Below are positions 26,946-35,380 of a stretch of DNA of 64,000 bases, piece by piece. Position numbers and translations under genes: made by a program. This DNA comes from Cupriavidus metallidurans CH34 (GTDB lineage: Bacteria; Pseudomonadota; Gammaproteobacteria; Burkholderiales; Burkholderiaceae). The stretch covers positions 1,488,001-1,552,000 of the forward strand of contig NC_007974.2 in NCBI RefSeq assembly GCF_000196015.1, written 5' to 3'. Within the stretch, counting starts at the first letter, position 1, and each line of letters opens with the position of its first letter. The notes under the pieces were generated by a model. The model saw only the letters and a list, made by a program, of their open reading frames with translations, was not told where the DNA came from and did no database searches.

Positions 26946-28397
26946 ATGACCGCCACACGCCCCGACTTGCCGAAGCACGATCTGCTGATCGACGGCAAGC
27001 GGCTGCCCCCCGGCAGCGGTGAGTATTCCACCGACATCAACCCCGCCACCGAAGAACCCATCGCGCTGGTGGCGCAAGGCAGCGCCGCCGACGTCGACAC
27101 CGCCGTGCTGGCCGCCCGCGCGGCACTCAAGAGCTGGGCGGGCATGCGCGCCGCCGATCGCGGCCGCATCCTCAACCGGTTCGCTGACCTGCTGGAAGCC
27201 CACGCCGAGGAACTGATCACGCTGGAGAGCCTGGATGCCGGCAAGCCGCTGGCGGCTGTACGTCGACAGGATCTGCCGGCCGTTGTCGACACTGTGCGGT
27301 ATTACGCGGGCTGGTGCGACAAGATCCACGGCGCGGTGATTCCAACGCGGCCGGACGCGCTGACCTACACGGTGCGCGAGCCTGTCGGCGTCGTCGCCGC
27401 CATCATCCCGTGGAATTTCCCGCTGATGATCGGCATGTGGAAGATCGCCCCCGCGCTGGCCTGCGGTTGCACGCTGATCGTGAAGCCCGCCGAGATTACG
27501 CCACTGACGGCCCTGCGCGTGGCCGAATTGGCGCTGGAGGCCGGCGTGCCGCCGGGCGTCTTCAACGTCGTCACCGGCAAGGGCAGCGTGGTGGGCAATG
27601 CGCTGGTTGCCCACCCGGGAATCGACAAGGTGACGTTCACGGGATCGCCCGGGGTCGGACGCGGCATCATGCAGGGCGCGGCCAGCAACTTCAAGCGCGT
27701 CACACTGGAACTGGGCGGTAAGTCCGCCAACGTGATCTTTGCCGATGCCGACATCGATGCGGCCACGCGTGCCGCGGCATCCGGAATCTTTTTCAACTCG
27801 GGGCAGGTCTGCTCGGCCGGGTCACGCATCCTCGCGCAGCGCAAGGTGTACGACGAAGTGGTGGAAAGGCTGACTACCCGCGCCCGCGCGATACGGGTCG
27901 GCGATCCGGCCTCGCCGGACACGACGATGGGCCCCGTGGTCTCGGCGGCGCAGATGAAAACCGTGCTCGACTATGTGGAAATCGGCAAGCGCGAAGGCGC
28001 CAGCGCGGTGACCGGCGGCGCGCGCATCGGCCAGCGCGGCTTCTTCGTCGAGCCAACCGTGTTCGCGAACGTCGAGCACGAAATGCGGATCTCGCAGGAA
28101 GAGATCTTTGGCCCGGTGGCCAGCGTGATTCCGTTCGAAGACGAGGCCGAGGCCGTGCGCATCGCCAATGGCACCGCGTTCAGCCTGGCCGCAGGGGTAT
28201 GGAGCGCGGACATCGCGCGCGTGCACAAGGTAGCCGGAGAATTACGGGCGGGAACAGTGTGGATCAACACGTACGGCTATACCGACGTGCGTCTGCCCTG
28301 GGGCGGCGCCGGCGATTCCGGACTCGGCCGTGAGCACGGTGACGCCGCCATCGAGAACTTCACGGAACCGAAGGCGATCTGGCTTTCGCTGCGATAA
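26946..28397 (+). CDS. NAD(P)-dependent aldehyde dehydrogenase
   Basis: The enzyme oxidises an aldehyde to the carboxylic acid in the cytoplasm. The 483-residue protein has all catalytic elements: IPWNFPL with the active-site Asn, VKPAE for cofactor binding, FTGSPGVGR, the general-base Glu in LELGGKSAN and the nucleophile Cys in NSGQVCSAGSR, then EEIFGPV. The subgroup resembles phenylacetaldehyde, betaine-aldehyde and gamma-aminobutyraldehyde dehydrogenases, and the substrate cannot be fixed from sequence. AGGAG precedes ATG 26946. It is monocistronic and ends at a good terminator. Confidence 0.93.
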   Translation: MTATRPDLPKHDLLIDGKRLPPGSGEYSTDINPATEEPIALVAQGSAADVDTAVLAARAALKSWAGMRAADRGRILNRFADLLEAHAEELITLESLDAGKPLAAVRRQDLPAVVDTVRYYAGWCDKIHGAVIPTRPDALTYTVREPVGVVAAIIPWNFPLMIGMWKIAPALACGCTLIVKPAEITPLTALRVAELALEAGVPPGVFNVVTGKGSVVGNALVAHPGIDKVTFTGSPGVGRGIMQGAASNFKRVTLELGGKSANVIFADADIDAATRAAASGIFFNSGQVCSAGSRILAQRKVYDEVVERLTTRARAIRVGDPASPDTTMGPVVSAAQMKTVLDYVEIGKREGASAVTGGARIGQRGFFVEPTVFANVEHEMRISQEEIFGPVASVIPFEDEAEAVRIANGTAFSLAAGVWSADIARVHKVAGELRAGTVWINTYGYTDVRLPWGGAGDSGLGREHGDAAIENFTEPKAIWLSLR

Positions 28398-28459
28398 GAC
28401 GAGCGCTGACACAGCAGCGCACGCCGCAGTGGCGCACAAGTAGCGCGTGCGCATGACGC

Positions 28460-28491
28460 ATCCCCGCCCGATTCACATGGGCGGGGATTTT
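28460..28491 (+). terminator. Rho-independent terminator of the aldehyde dehydrogenase gene
   Basis: A perfect 10-bp stem, ATCCCCGCCC with GGGCGGGGAT (28460-28469 and 28479-28488), is followed by a short T run on the plus strand. It lies between the dehydrogenase and the convergent small membrane-protein gene. Confidence 0.75.
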
Positions 28492-28509
28492 GTCGCAGAT
28501 ACGCGGCTG

Positions 28510-28677
28510 TCAGCCAATCATCCGCATTGGCAACAGCGAGTAGACGACCGTGAGCACGCCGACCACCGCCGGCGAAACATACTTCAGCGCGATGCTCTGC
28601 GACTGCACGCCAAGATAGGCGTACATGCAGATCAGCAGCATGGCGCAAACGAAGACGAGGCCGTCATAGACTTGCAT
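28510..28677 (-). CDS. small two-helix membrane protein of unknown function (55 aa)
   Basis: A 56-codon frame begins at ATG 28675-28677 behind an excellent GGGAGA ribosome binding site and ends at TGA 28510-28512. The peptide is strongly hydrophobic. One segment, about residues 5-22 (LVFVCAMLLICMYAYLG), is followed by a short polar stretch (VQSQSIALKY) and a second segment (about 34-52, VSPAVVGVLTVVYSLLP), ending in MRMIG. This is the pattern of a helical-hairpin membrane protein. Nothing identifies a function. The good ribosome binding site, the membrane-like composition and the terminator just beyond the stop support a real gene. Confidence 0.6.
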   Translation of the reverse strand: MQVYDGLVFVCAMLLICMYAYLGVQSQSIALKYVSPAVVGVLTVVYSLLPMRMIG

Positions 28678-29035
28678 GGATGTCTCCCAGAGTTCGTTCT
28701 TCGACTACTTCTGTGAAGGCGGGCCTGCACGTGGGGGGAGCCCGTCTCTACTGCCCAACGCAATCTATTGAGGCCATGGTCGCGCTTGTCGCCCTGGGGC
28801 GACAATCATGGTAATCCCTTCGTTTCTGGCATTTTTCGATGTTGCGGCGCGGCACTTCGTGGCGCCGGAATCACCGCTTTCCGCGTCGGGAAAAGTCAAG
28901 GAGGAATTGTGCGGGCGCGCAGCGGCGACAGTTCGCCCGGTGTGGCGTGACCGATATCAAACAGCATCCGTCGCGACATGCCTAGAATCAAACGTAGCCT
29001 TGCCCATCCATTGATCCATCGCAGGAGAGTTGCCA
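28678..29035. other. intergenic region with a strong hairpin, no protein gene recognised
   Basis: This 358-bp divergent region lies between the small membrane-protein gene and the YdcH-family gene. It contains a perfect 8-bp hairpin TTGTCGCC-N4-GGCGACAA (28786-28805) flanked by CATGG repeats. Two short open frames here show no coding character. Promoters for both neighbours must lie here but could not be fixed. Confidence 0.45.
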
Positions 29036-29251
29036 ATGTTTCCGGAATATCGCGAACAGATTTCCATGCTCAAGGTGCATGACGCCCATTTCGCCCGGCT
29101 GTTCGACATGCACAACGATCTGGACCAGAAGATCCTGAACATGGAGGCGGGTCTCGACCCCGCCACTCCGCTGGAGATCGAGAGACTGAAGAAGGAAAAA
29201 CTGCGGATCAAGGACGAGCTCTACGCCATTCTGCGCAAGACGCGCCCTTGA
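29036..29251 (+). CDS. YdcH-family (DUF465) small coiled-coil protein
   Basis: This 71-residue cytoplasmic protein of the DUF465/YdcH family starts at 29036 behind GCAGGAGAG. The family core is visible: FPEYREQISMLKVHDAHFARLFDMHNDLDQKI, then ERLKKEKLRIKDELYAIL near the end. It is predicted to form a helical hairpin or coiled coil. The function is unknown in all species. It is monocistronic, with a strong terminator 40 bp downstream. Confidence 0.9.
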   Translation: MFPEYREQISMLKVHDAHFARLFDMHNDLDQKILNMEAGLDPATPLEIERLKKEKLRIKDELYAILRKTRP

Positions 29252-29290
29252 TATTGATCTGACACCTCGGATCCAAAAACCATAAAGAAC

Positions 29291-29324
29291 AAAGCGGGAA
29301 GGCAGTATCTGCCTTCCCGCTTTT
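29291..29324. terminator. bidirectional Rho-independent terminator
   Basis: A perfect 15-bp stem (29291-29305 with 29309-29323) and 3-nt loop ends in TTTT on the plus strand and TTT on the minus strand. It serves the YdcH-family gene from the left and the convergent old-yellow-enzyme gene from the right. Confidence 0.92.
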
Positions 29325-29386
29325 ACGTTCCCTGCCAGCTGCTCAAAGGCCGCCCACTCAAAGGCCGTCGGCTCAAGGACCGCCCA

Positions 29387-30502
29387 TCAACGCTGGCCGA
29401 AGTGCGCGTCCTTGAACAGCTTTTCCAGCCCGCGCGGCTGCGAGCGCCAATACTGCTTCGGCGCGTTGACACTAGCGCCAAGCTTGGCCGCCGCGTGCCA
29501 CGGCCAGCGCGGGTCGTACAGCATGGCGCGGGCGATCGAGATAATGTCCGCCTCATTGTTGGCGATGATCGCTTCGGCCTGTTCGGCTTCGGTGATCAGC
29601 CCGACCGCCATCGTCGGCAACCCCACCTCCGCCTTGACGCGTTGCGCGTAAGGCACCTGGTATCCCGGGCCAATCTTGATGGCCTGCTGCGGCGACACGC
29701 CGCCCGTGCTCACATGCACCGCCGCACTGCCACGCGCCTTCAGTTCGTGCGATAGCGCGATCGTCCCCTCGATGTCCCATCCATTCGGCACCCAGTCGGT
29801 GGCGGAAACGCGCATCCAGACCGGACGTTCCGCAGGAAACGCCTCTCGCACGGCGTCGAACACTTCCAGCGGGAAGCGCATCCGGTTCTCGAGGCTGCCA
29901 CCGTATTCGTCCGTACGGTGATTGGCGATGGGCGAAAGAAACTGGTGCAGCAGATAGCCGTGAGCGCCATGCACTTCGATGCCTTCGATACCCAGGCGAG
30001 CCGCGCGCTTGGCAGCCGCGACGAAGTCGTCGCGAATCTTCTTCATACCGGCCTTGTCGAGCGCGGCCGGCGGGACTTCTCCCGCCGCATGCGGCACTGC
30101 CGACGGCGCAAAGGTCTGCCAGCCTCGCGGCTGGTCGGGTCGAATCTGGCCGCCGCCATCCCACGGCGCTTCGCTCGATGCCTTGCGGCCAGCATGGGCA
30201 AGCTGGATGGTCACCGCGATGGGCGAATGGTTGCGCACGGCGCCAAGCACACGGCCCAGCGCAGCTTCGTTGGCATCGTTGTACAGGCCAAGGTCGGTCG
30301 GCGTGATGCGGCCTTCAGGCGAAACCGCGGTGGCTTCGATGATGAGCAGGCCCGCTCCGGACAGCGCCATCTGGCCCAGGTGAATCATGTGCCAGTCGGT
30401 GGCATTGCCTTCCTGTGCCGAGTACTGGCACATCGGCGCGATGGCGATGCGGTTGGCAAGCTCGAGATTGCCGATCCGGTACGGATCGAAGAGATGAGGC
30501 AT
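29387..30502 (-). CDS. old yellow enzyme (NADH:flavin oxidoreductase, YqjM/XenA type)
   Basis: This FMN-dependent ene-reductase has 371 residues and reduces activated C=C bonds, quinones or nitro compounds with NAD(P)H. Signatures of the thermophilic-like OYE class are present: LFDPYRIGNLELANRIAIAPMCQYSA with the class-specific Cys, the His pair in HGAHGYLLHQF that binds the substrate, and RTDEYGGSLENRMRF. The FMN-phosphate site lies near SIARAMLYDPRWPWHA. The start at 30502 (MPHLFD) has AAGG at a good distance. The ATG three codons upstream overlaps that site. It is likely monocistronic, with stress defence or detoxification as the usual role. Confidence 0.93.
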   Translation of the reverse strand: MPHLFDPYRIGNLELANRIAIAPMCQYSAQEGNATDWHMIHLGQMALSGAGLLIIEATAVSPEGRITPTDLGLYNDANEAALGRVLGAVRNHSPIAVTIQLAHAGRKASSEAPWDGGGQIRPDQPRGWQTFAPSAVPHAAGEVPPAALDKAGMKKIRDDFVAAAKRAARLGIEGIEVHGAHGYLLHQFLSPIANHRTDEYGGSLENRMRFPLEVFDAVREAFPAERPVWMRVSATDWVPNGWDIEGTIALSHELKARGSAAVHVSTGGVSPQQAIKIGPGYQVPYAQRVKAEVGLPTMAVGLITEAEQAEAIIANNEADIISIARAMLYDPRWPWHAAAKLGASVNAPKQYWRSQPRGLEKLFKDAHFGQR

Positions 30503-30637
30503 GAGGGCCATCCTTGCGGGGTGTTCTGGTCCGGGCGATTGTAGTCGCCGCTGAAAAACCCTGCTGACCCTGCCGGCGGCATGGGATACGGTCCTGGCCG
30601 CCCCCATATCACCTTATGCCGCCGGCATCCTGCTACG

Positions 30638-33052
30638 TCACTGGCTCAGTTTGGTTACGCTCAGTTGCGGATCCGCCGCGATGGCCTGCTCCGAGAACGG
30701 CAGCGAAATCCAGCGCTTGGCCGAGAACTGCCGCATCTGGTCCCAGGCATGGGGCGAAGCCGGGTCGATCGACTGGCCGTAGACCAGCAGCGCCTGCGCC
30801 ACCGGCCCATTGGCATCGAAACCCACGGTCTGCACATAGCTCGTTCCGAAGAACACCTTCAGGCCATCGGCCGACACCGGCTGGCTCTGGAGCTTGTTCA
30901 GCACGCCCTCGTACTCCTCCCCACCGTGCAGCGGAATCAGGCCGTTGGGCGACTTCGCGGCCTGCACCTCGCCAAGCGGGGCATCCAGCGCGAAGCCAGC
31001 CTTGCGCATGGCCCCCACGGCATCCTTGAGCGCCTTCAGCACGGCCGTGTTCACCGTAGCGTCCTGCATGCGCAGGCCACGCGGCGTATTAACCGGATCG
31101 GCAGGATTGAAGGCGATGGCGTACACGTTCGGAATGACGTGCGCGCGCATCCAGAACTCGCGGAACAGCGGCGCGGCCCGGCTTTCCAGATTGCTGCGGC
31201 GATCCCACTTGCCCAGCGCCGTGCACCCGTCACGCAGATCGCTGTCGCCCTGAACAGCCTTGGTGCGGCAGGCCCGCAACAGGTCGTCCAGCACAAGCTC
31301 GGCAGCCAGATTGCGATCTCGGAACAGCACCGTCTGCAGGTTCTGGATGTCGAAGCGGTTGCCCGGCAGGCCGTCCACACCGTTCAGGCGCTTGCCGATC
31401 TCCATCAAGCCAACACGCGTGCGCAAGCGCTGCGGCACCGCCTGCGGCCCGAGCACCGGAGAAAAGCCCTCCATCTTCTGCGCGGGATTCGCCAACCACG
31501 AGCTGTCATTGCTGTTGGCCACGAAGTCGTCGCGTTCCAGCACCGGCATGGCCGATGGCGGGACCAGACCAGGCACCGGCGACGCCGGATCGACAGTCCA
31601 GTTGCAGACACCGCGCGAGCCGTCCAGCAGCACCATACCCGTGCCGGCCATCAGCTTCTTCGCCAACACGGCACCGTCGCCGGCCGGCGCGCAGCTTTCC
31701 AGCATCGAGGTCGAGACATTGGGGGTGACCGAGACGTCGGCAAACATCGCGCGGCCCGAACGGTCGGTGGCAATCGTGTTGACCCACGGAATGCCCAGGT
31801 TGCCGATCGCGGTGCGGATCTCGCCCACGTTATGCGCCCGCGCGATATCGAGCCACGTGTCGATCGAGCGCGTGTTGTTCTGGTTGGCGTCCCGCAGCGT
31901 GTACGCCTTCTGCGCCGTCCACGGCAGCCCTGCCTGCGGCATGGCCACGACCGGACCGTACTCGGTCATGTAGAACGTATGCGAACGCTGCTCGGTACGG
32001 CCATCGGCCAGCTTTGCCGCATAGCTGACCGTCTTGGTGGTCATCTTGCGCGGCTTGCCGTCGATCAGGTAGGTGGTCGGATCCCCATCGGCCAGCTTCA
32101 GTTCGAACAGCGTGAAGCGACGCGCCGTGGAAACGGTGTGCGTCCAGGCCACGTCCTTGTTGAAGCCGATGCTGATGATCGGGAACGAGGCAATCGACGC
32201 GCCCATGACGTCGAGCTTGCCTGGCACCGTCAGGTGCGCCTGATAGAAGCGGTTGGTGGTCGTCCAGGGGAAGTGCGGGTTGCCAAGCAGCAGGCCGGAA
32301 CCATCTGCCGTGGCCGCCTTGCCGAACGCCCAGCCATTGCTGCCGATCGGCGGATCGAGCAGCTGCAGGTCGCGGTTCACCGCCTCGAAATCGATCGCGG
32401 CGATATCGATGCGTGCGGGTAGCGCGGCGGACTTGGCGGCGGACTTGGTGACCTGTGGCGGCGCAGCCGCGACGATGCCGGCCGCTAGCGCGCCGGCGCT
32501 GGCCTGGATACTCTTCTCCTCGGCAAGCCGCGCCATGTCGAGTGCTGTGATCGGGCGCACCCACGCCGCATCGCGGCAGGCGGCCGGGCGCTTCGACGGC
32601 GGCGTATCGCGCAGGTAACGGTTGTAGCCGGCGATATAGCCACGCAGCAGTTCATGCGCTTCGGGCGATTGCCTTGCCGCGCTGGCCTGCAGGGCATCGT
32701 CGTCGAGAATGGCGCGGAAGAACGCATCGGCGTCCGCATTGCGCATCGGCTTGAAGGACACCTCGGTGGTGCCGTCCGGCCCGAACGTCGCCGAACGCTC
32801 GCCGCTGACCGTCACCACCTGGCTGGCCATCAGGCAGACGTTGTCCTGCGCATAGGCGTACGCCATGCCGAAGGCGACGCTGGCGTAGTCGTTGGCGCGG
32901 ATGTGGGGAATGCCGTAGGACGTGCGGCGGATTTCGGCGCTAAGGCCCTGCTCGCTCCAGTTACCGTTGCCAGTGGCGCAACCGCTCAAGGCCGCAGCCG
33001 CCAGCGTAGCCGTGCCAAGCACGACCGCGCCGCGCGCAATGCGTGGGGTCAT
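30638..33052 (-). CDS. Ntn-hydrolase acylase lipoprotein (penicillin acylase / AHL acylase family)
   Basis: The enzyme hydrolyses the amide bond of an acylated amine. It belongs to the penicillin G acylase family, whose PvdQ/QuiP branch cleaves N-acylhomoserine lactones. The 804-residue precursor starts at 33052 behind GGAGAGAG and has a lipoprotein signal with lipobox LSGC (Cys 25). Self-cleavage is predicted between Gly 237 and Ser 238 in IGSNGWAFG, the Ser becoming the N-terminal nucleophile of the beta chain. GNPHFPW follows as in PvdQ. Other family elements are YGIPHIRA, AYAYAQD and the beta-chain Asn region SNDSSWLAN. Lipid anchoring is unusual, as most homologues are soluble and periplasmic. 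No luxI or luxR gene is nearby, so quorum quenching is only a possibility. Confidence 0.9.
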   Translation of the reverse strand: MTPRIARGAVVLGTATLAAAALSGCATGNGNWSEQGLSAEIRRTSYGIPHIRANDYASVAFGMAYAYAQDNVCLMASQVVTVSGERSATFGPDGTTEVSFKPMRNADADAFFRAILDDDALQASAARQSPEAHELLRGYIAGYNRYLRDTPPSKRPAACRDAAWVRPITALDMARLAEEKSIQASAGALAAGIVAAAPPQVTKSAAKSAALPARIDIAAIDFEAVNRDLQLLDPPIGSNGWAFGKAATADGSGLLLGNPHFPWTTTNRFYQAHLTVPGKLDVMGASIASFPIISIGFNKDVAWTHTVSTARRFTLFELKLADGDPTTYLIDGKPRKMTTKTVSYAAKLADGRTEQRSHTFYMTEYGPVVAMPQAGLPWTAQKAYTLRDANQNNTRSIDTWLDIARAHNVGEIRTAIGNLGIPWVNTIATDRSGRAMFADVSVTPNVSTSMLESCAPAGDGAVLAKKLMAGTGMVLLDGSRGVCNWTVDPASPVPGLVPPSAMPVLERDDFVANSNDSSWLANPAQKMEGFSPVLGPQAVPQRLRTRVGLMEIGKRLNGVDGLPGNRFDIQNLQTVLFRDRNLAAELVLDDLLRACRTKAVQGDSDLRDGCTALGKWDRRSNLESRAAPLFREFWMRAHVIPNVYAIAFNPADPVNTPRGLRMQDATVNTAVLKALKDAVGAMRKAGFALDAPLGEVQAAKSPNGLIPLHGGEEYEGVLNKLQSQPVSADGLKVFFGTSYVQTVGFDANGPVAQALLVYGQSIDPASPHAWDQMRQFSAKRWISLPFSEQAIAADPQLSVTKLSQ

Positions 33053-33185
33053 CTGTCTCTCTCCTGTTTGCTTTGTTGTCGTCGTGGCTGCGGCGGGCAA
33101 TTTCGCGCGCCGCAAGCCACCGGCAATGGTCAGGCAAACCGGGGGATGACAGATAGAGCCTATCCCGCCAGATGGCGTGCCGATA

Positions 33186-33233
33186 CCGCCACCATTACCG
33201 CCACCATTACCGCCATCATTACCACCACCATCA
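33186..33233. repeat. 12-bp tandem repeat, four units
   Basis: Four consecutive 12-bp units of CCGCCACCATTA occupy 33186-33233. The first two are identical and the last two carry one and three changes. They lie in the 213-bp gap between the pssA stop and the acylase start. It is a microsatellite-like stretch that could vary in copy number. The rest of the gap shows no gene. Confidence 0.8.
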
Positions 33234-33265
33234 GCGGCCTGACGACACGTGCGGGAGAAAAGCGC

Positions 33266-33898
33266 TCAGAACTTGGGAATGCGGAGGGTCTTCGAGATCA
33301 TCAGCGAGCCCGACAGCACGAATAGCAACGCCATCGGATGCAGCGTGCCGGGACCAATCTCCCACGCGCCGCCGACCAGCGCATCGCCGATCCGGCCCTG
33401 GGACGCGCACCAGGCCAGCACACCGGTCAGCACAACGCTGGTCGGAATCGGTGTGCCCTCGAAGTATTTGACTTTGCCGGTACCCTCGGCCATCGACTCG
33501 GCAGTGACATTGAATCGGGCAAGGCGGCTCACACCGCAGCAGACGAAGTAGATCAGCGCCGCCAGATCCCAACCGCCGCGCATGCCGGCCGCAAACGCCA
33601 GCGTGGCCGGGCCGACGCCGAACGAGATGATGTCGGAGAGCGAGTCGAGCTCGCGGCCAAGCGCGGAATGCGCGTGGCGCCAGCGGGCAATGCGTCCGTC
33701 GAGCACATCGAAGATGAACGCGGCGGGCGCCAGCGCCGCGGCGATATAGAAGGTCCTGAGCGAAGGCTCCGCCACGAAGAACATGGCGAAGAACACCGAA
33801 CCCATGCCGCACGCCGCGTTGGCCAGCGTGAAGAAATCGGCCAGTTGCAGATCGCGCAGCATCGAGAAATGCCGGGGGCGCGGTTGAGGCGTCGACAT
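33266..33898 (-). CDS. pssA: CDP-diacylglycerol-serine O-phosphatidyltransferase
   Basis: This inner-membrane enzyme makes phosphatidylserine from CDP-diacylglycerol and L-serine, the precursor of phosphatidylethanolamine. The 210-residue protein has the full CDP-alcohol phosphotransferase signature DG-x2-AR-x8-G-x3-D-x3-D in VLDGRIARWRHAHSALGRE and the following LDSLSD, with several hydrophobic helices around it. The integral-membrane type II family is expected at this length. The phosphatidylserine decarboxylase gene is not adjacent, and the next gene upstream is a small monooxygenase-like gene, so the local context adds little. Confidence 0.9.
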   Translation of the reverse strand: MSTPQPRPRHFSMLRDLQLADFFTLANAACGMGSVFFAMFFVAEPSLRTFYIAAALAPAAFIFDVLDGRIARWRHAHSALGRELDSLSDIISFGVGPATLAFAAGMRGGWDLAALIYFVCCGVSRLARFNVTAESMAEGTGKVKYFEGTPIPTSVVLTGVLAWCASQGRIGDALVGGAWEIGPGTLHPMALLFVLSGSLMISKTLRIPKF

Positions 33899-33923
33899 GG
33901 AATCGGTCCGGTTGAAGCAGTGA

Positions 33924-34214
33924 TCAGATGACGGTATTGACGTGATGCACCTGCGGCGGCGCGACGAAGCAGTCGCCCACGAGCTTGCGCCAGGTCTGGA
34001 AGTCGTCCGATTCGCGGAAATGGACCATATGGTCTTCCACGGTCTCCCACGCCACCACCAGCGTGTAACGCGACGGCTCCTCGATCGAACGCTGCAGGTT
34101 CAGGCCGTGGCAGCCGCGGGCGCGCAGGAACAACGGTTTGGCTTGCGCCACGCCGGCCTCGAACTGGGCTTCCATGCCGGGCTTGATGGTGATCTGGGCG
34201 ATTTCGTGAATCAT
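33924..34214 (-). CDS. antibiotic-biosynthesis-monooxygenase (ABM) domain protein
   Basis: This 96-residue dimeric alpha-beta barrel protein of the ABM family starts with MIHEIAQITIKPGMEAQFE. It contains the central LNLQRSIEEPSRYTLVVAWET and DHMVHFRESDDFQ segments typical of the fold. Members act as cofactor-free monooxygenases, heme-degrading enzymes or stress proteins. The heme-degrading Asn-Trp-His set is not evident. It lies 25 bp upstream of pssA on the same strand, possibly co-transcribed. Confidence 0.85.
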   Translation of the reverse strand: MIHEIAQITIKPGMEAQFEAGVAQAKPLFLRARGCHGLNLQRSIEEPSRYTLVVAWETVEDHMVHFRESDDFQTWRKLVGDCFVAPPQVHHVNTVI

Positions 34215-34316
34215 GATGGGTCTCTTCTCAGGTTCTTCGTCGACAGGAGTCTGATACGGTGCGCGGCGCCGGCGTGCGCCGCATGGCGTCTACCTTAGCA
34301 GATTCGCATGGCTGGC

Positions 34317-34781
34317 TCAGCCACTGACCTTGTGCCGGGCCAAGCCCTGCGCAAGATAAACGACCACCAGCGCATTCGCAATGGCCAGGCCGCCGTGCAG
34401 CCATGTGGGATGCCGGATCGCCTCGTAGAGCTCCACCGGAATATAGATGCCGCCGGACCAGACACCGATCCAGTTGCCCCACGCCAGCCCCCGCCACAAG
34501 CCGTAGGCTTCGGCAAACCGCATCAGCGCGTAGACGAACGCGGACCCGCCGATGGCCCAGAGACGGCCATCGCCGGGATTCGCCAGCAAGGACAGGAAAA
34601 TGGTGGGATAGTGGCTGGCCGGATTGATGTGTATCCGCCGGATGATGGTCTCGGCGATTTCCTGCGCATCATGGTGCAGCAGCGCCATCAGGCCGACACC
34701 GGCCAGGATGACGAGCGCCCCCTTGGCGGCTTCGAACAGTGCAATACCCTTGAGCCCCAGTGGCGATCCGGAGTGAGCCAT
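34317..34781 (-). CDS. DUF2127 family membrane protein
   Basis: This is a 154-residue inner-membrane protein with four predicted helices. The DUF2127 pattern is clear: LKGIALFEAAKGALVILAG at the start, a first-helix charge cluster, AFVYALMRFAEAYGLWRGLAWG in the middle and IYIPVELYEAIRHPTW near the end. The function is unknown. It stands alone, with 55 bp to the next gene upstream on the same strand. Confidence 0.85.
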   Translation of the reverse strand: MAHSGSPLGLKGIALFEAAKGALVILAGVGLMALLHHDAQEIAETIIRRIHINPASHYPTIFLSLLANPGDGRLWAIGGSAFVYALMRFAEAYGLWRGLAWGNWIGVWSGGIYIPVELYEAIRHPTWLHGGLAIANALVVVYLAQGLARHKVSG

Positions 34782-34837
34782 GGCGGAATCGATGAAATAT
34801 GCGAAGCCGCCATTGTGCTGTCATCCGGGCGGCGGCG

Positions 34838-35275
34838 CTAGCGTCCGCCCTGCCGTTCGACCATTGGTCCGTTCGCGTTGATATTGCCGGCGGCCTCCAG
34901 GGCGCCATTCACGGTCAGGGGGCCGTTGACGTAGAGGTCGCCGTGCACCGCCATTGGCCCCTGCACGGTCAGCGGGCCATGGAACACCTTGAGCAGGCCC
35001 TGGGAGGAAGGGCGGGAATACCCGCCAGGCGAGGCAAACCAGTCGGCGGTGAGCGGACCGTTGGCGAAGACGTTACCGTCAACGCGGAGCGTCCCCATGA
35101 TGGTGGCCGGCCCTTCGACCCGCGCCGATCCCCCAACGATGATCGGGCCAGTGTTCGCCGGCTGCGCGTCGGCGGGCCATGACACCGTCATGCCAAAGGC
35201 AATGGCGACGGTGACAATAGTGACCGCCATCGCAAGCGGATACGTGCCTGTAAGTGATCTCGTTCGATGTCGCAT
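34838..35275 (-). CDS. secreted repeat protein, bactofilin-like beta-solenoid, function unknown
   Basis: The 145-residue protein has a Sec signal peptide (hydrophobic run ending in WPADAQ) and a mature part made of short repeats of the form G-P-L/M-x-V-x-G: for example VEGPATIMGTLRVDGNVFANGPL and VQGPMAVHGDLYVNGPLTVNGAL. The 12-14 residue periodicity suggests a right-handed beta-solenoid like polymer-forming bactofilins, but exported. The start at 35275 has GGAGG 6 nt upstream. No family could be named. It lies between the DUF2127 gene and the end of the efflux operon and is probably its own unit. Confidence 0.7.
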   Translation of the reverse strand: MRHRTRSLTGTYPLAMAVTIVTVAIAFGMTVSWPADAQPANTGPIIVGGSARVEGPATIMGTLRVDGNVFANGPLTADWFASPGGYSRPSSQGLLKVFHGPLTVQGPMAVHGDLYVNGPLTVNGALEAAGNINANGPMVERQGGR

Positions 35276-35380
35276 ATCGGCCCTCCAAACGAAAGCTGGC
35301 GCGACGTTTCCAGTGTAGTGCTCCGGAAACGCCACGCCAGCGTGAAATTGCCGCCAAATGTTACCTGCGGCGTACGGCTC

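Noticed and set aside
30581..32422. 613-codon plus-strand frame opposite the acylase gene
   Set aside because: The acylase reading has a lipobox, a nucleophile motif and a ribosome binding site. The opposite frame has none.
33186..33233. Possible CRISPR-like repeat cluster
   Set aside because: Units are 12 bp, contiguous and without spacers. No cas genes. It is a simple tandem repeat.
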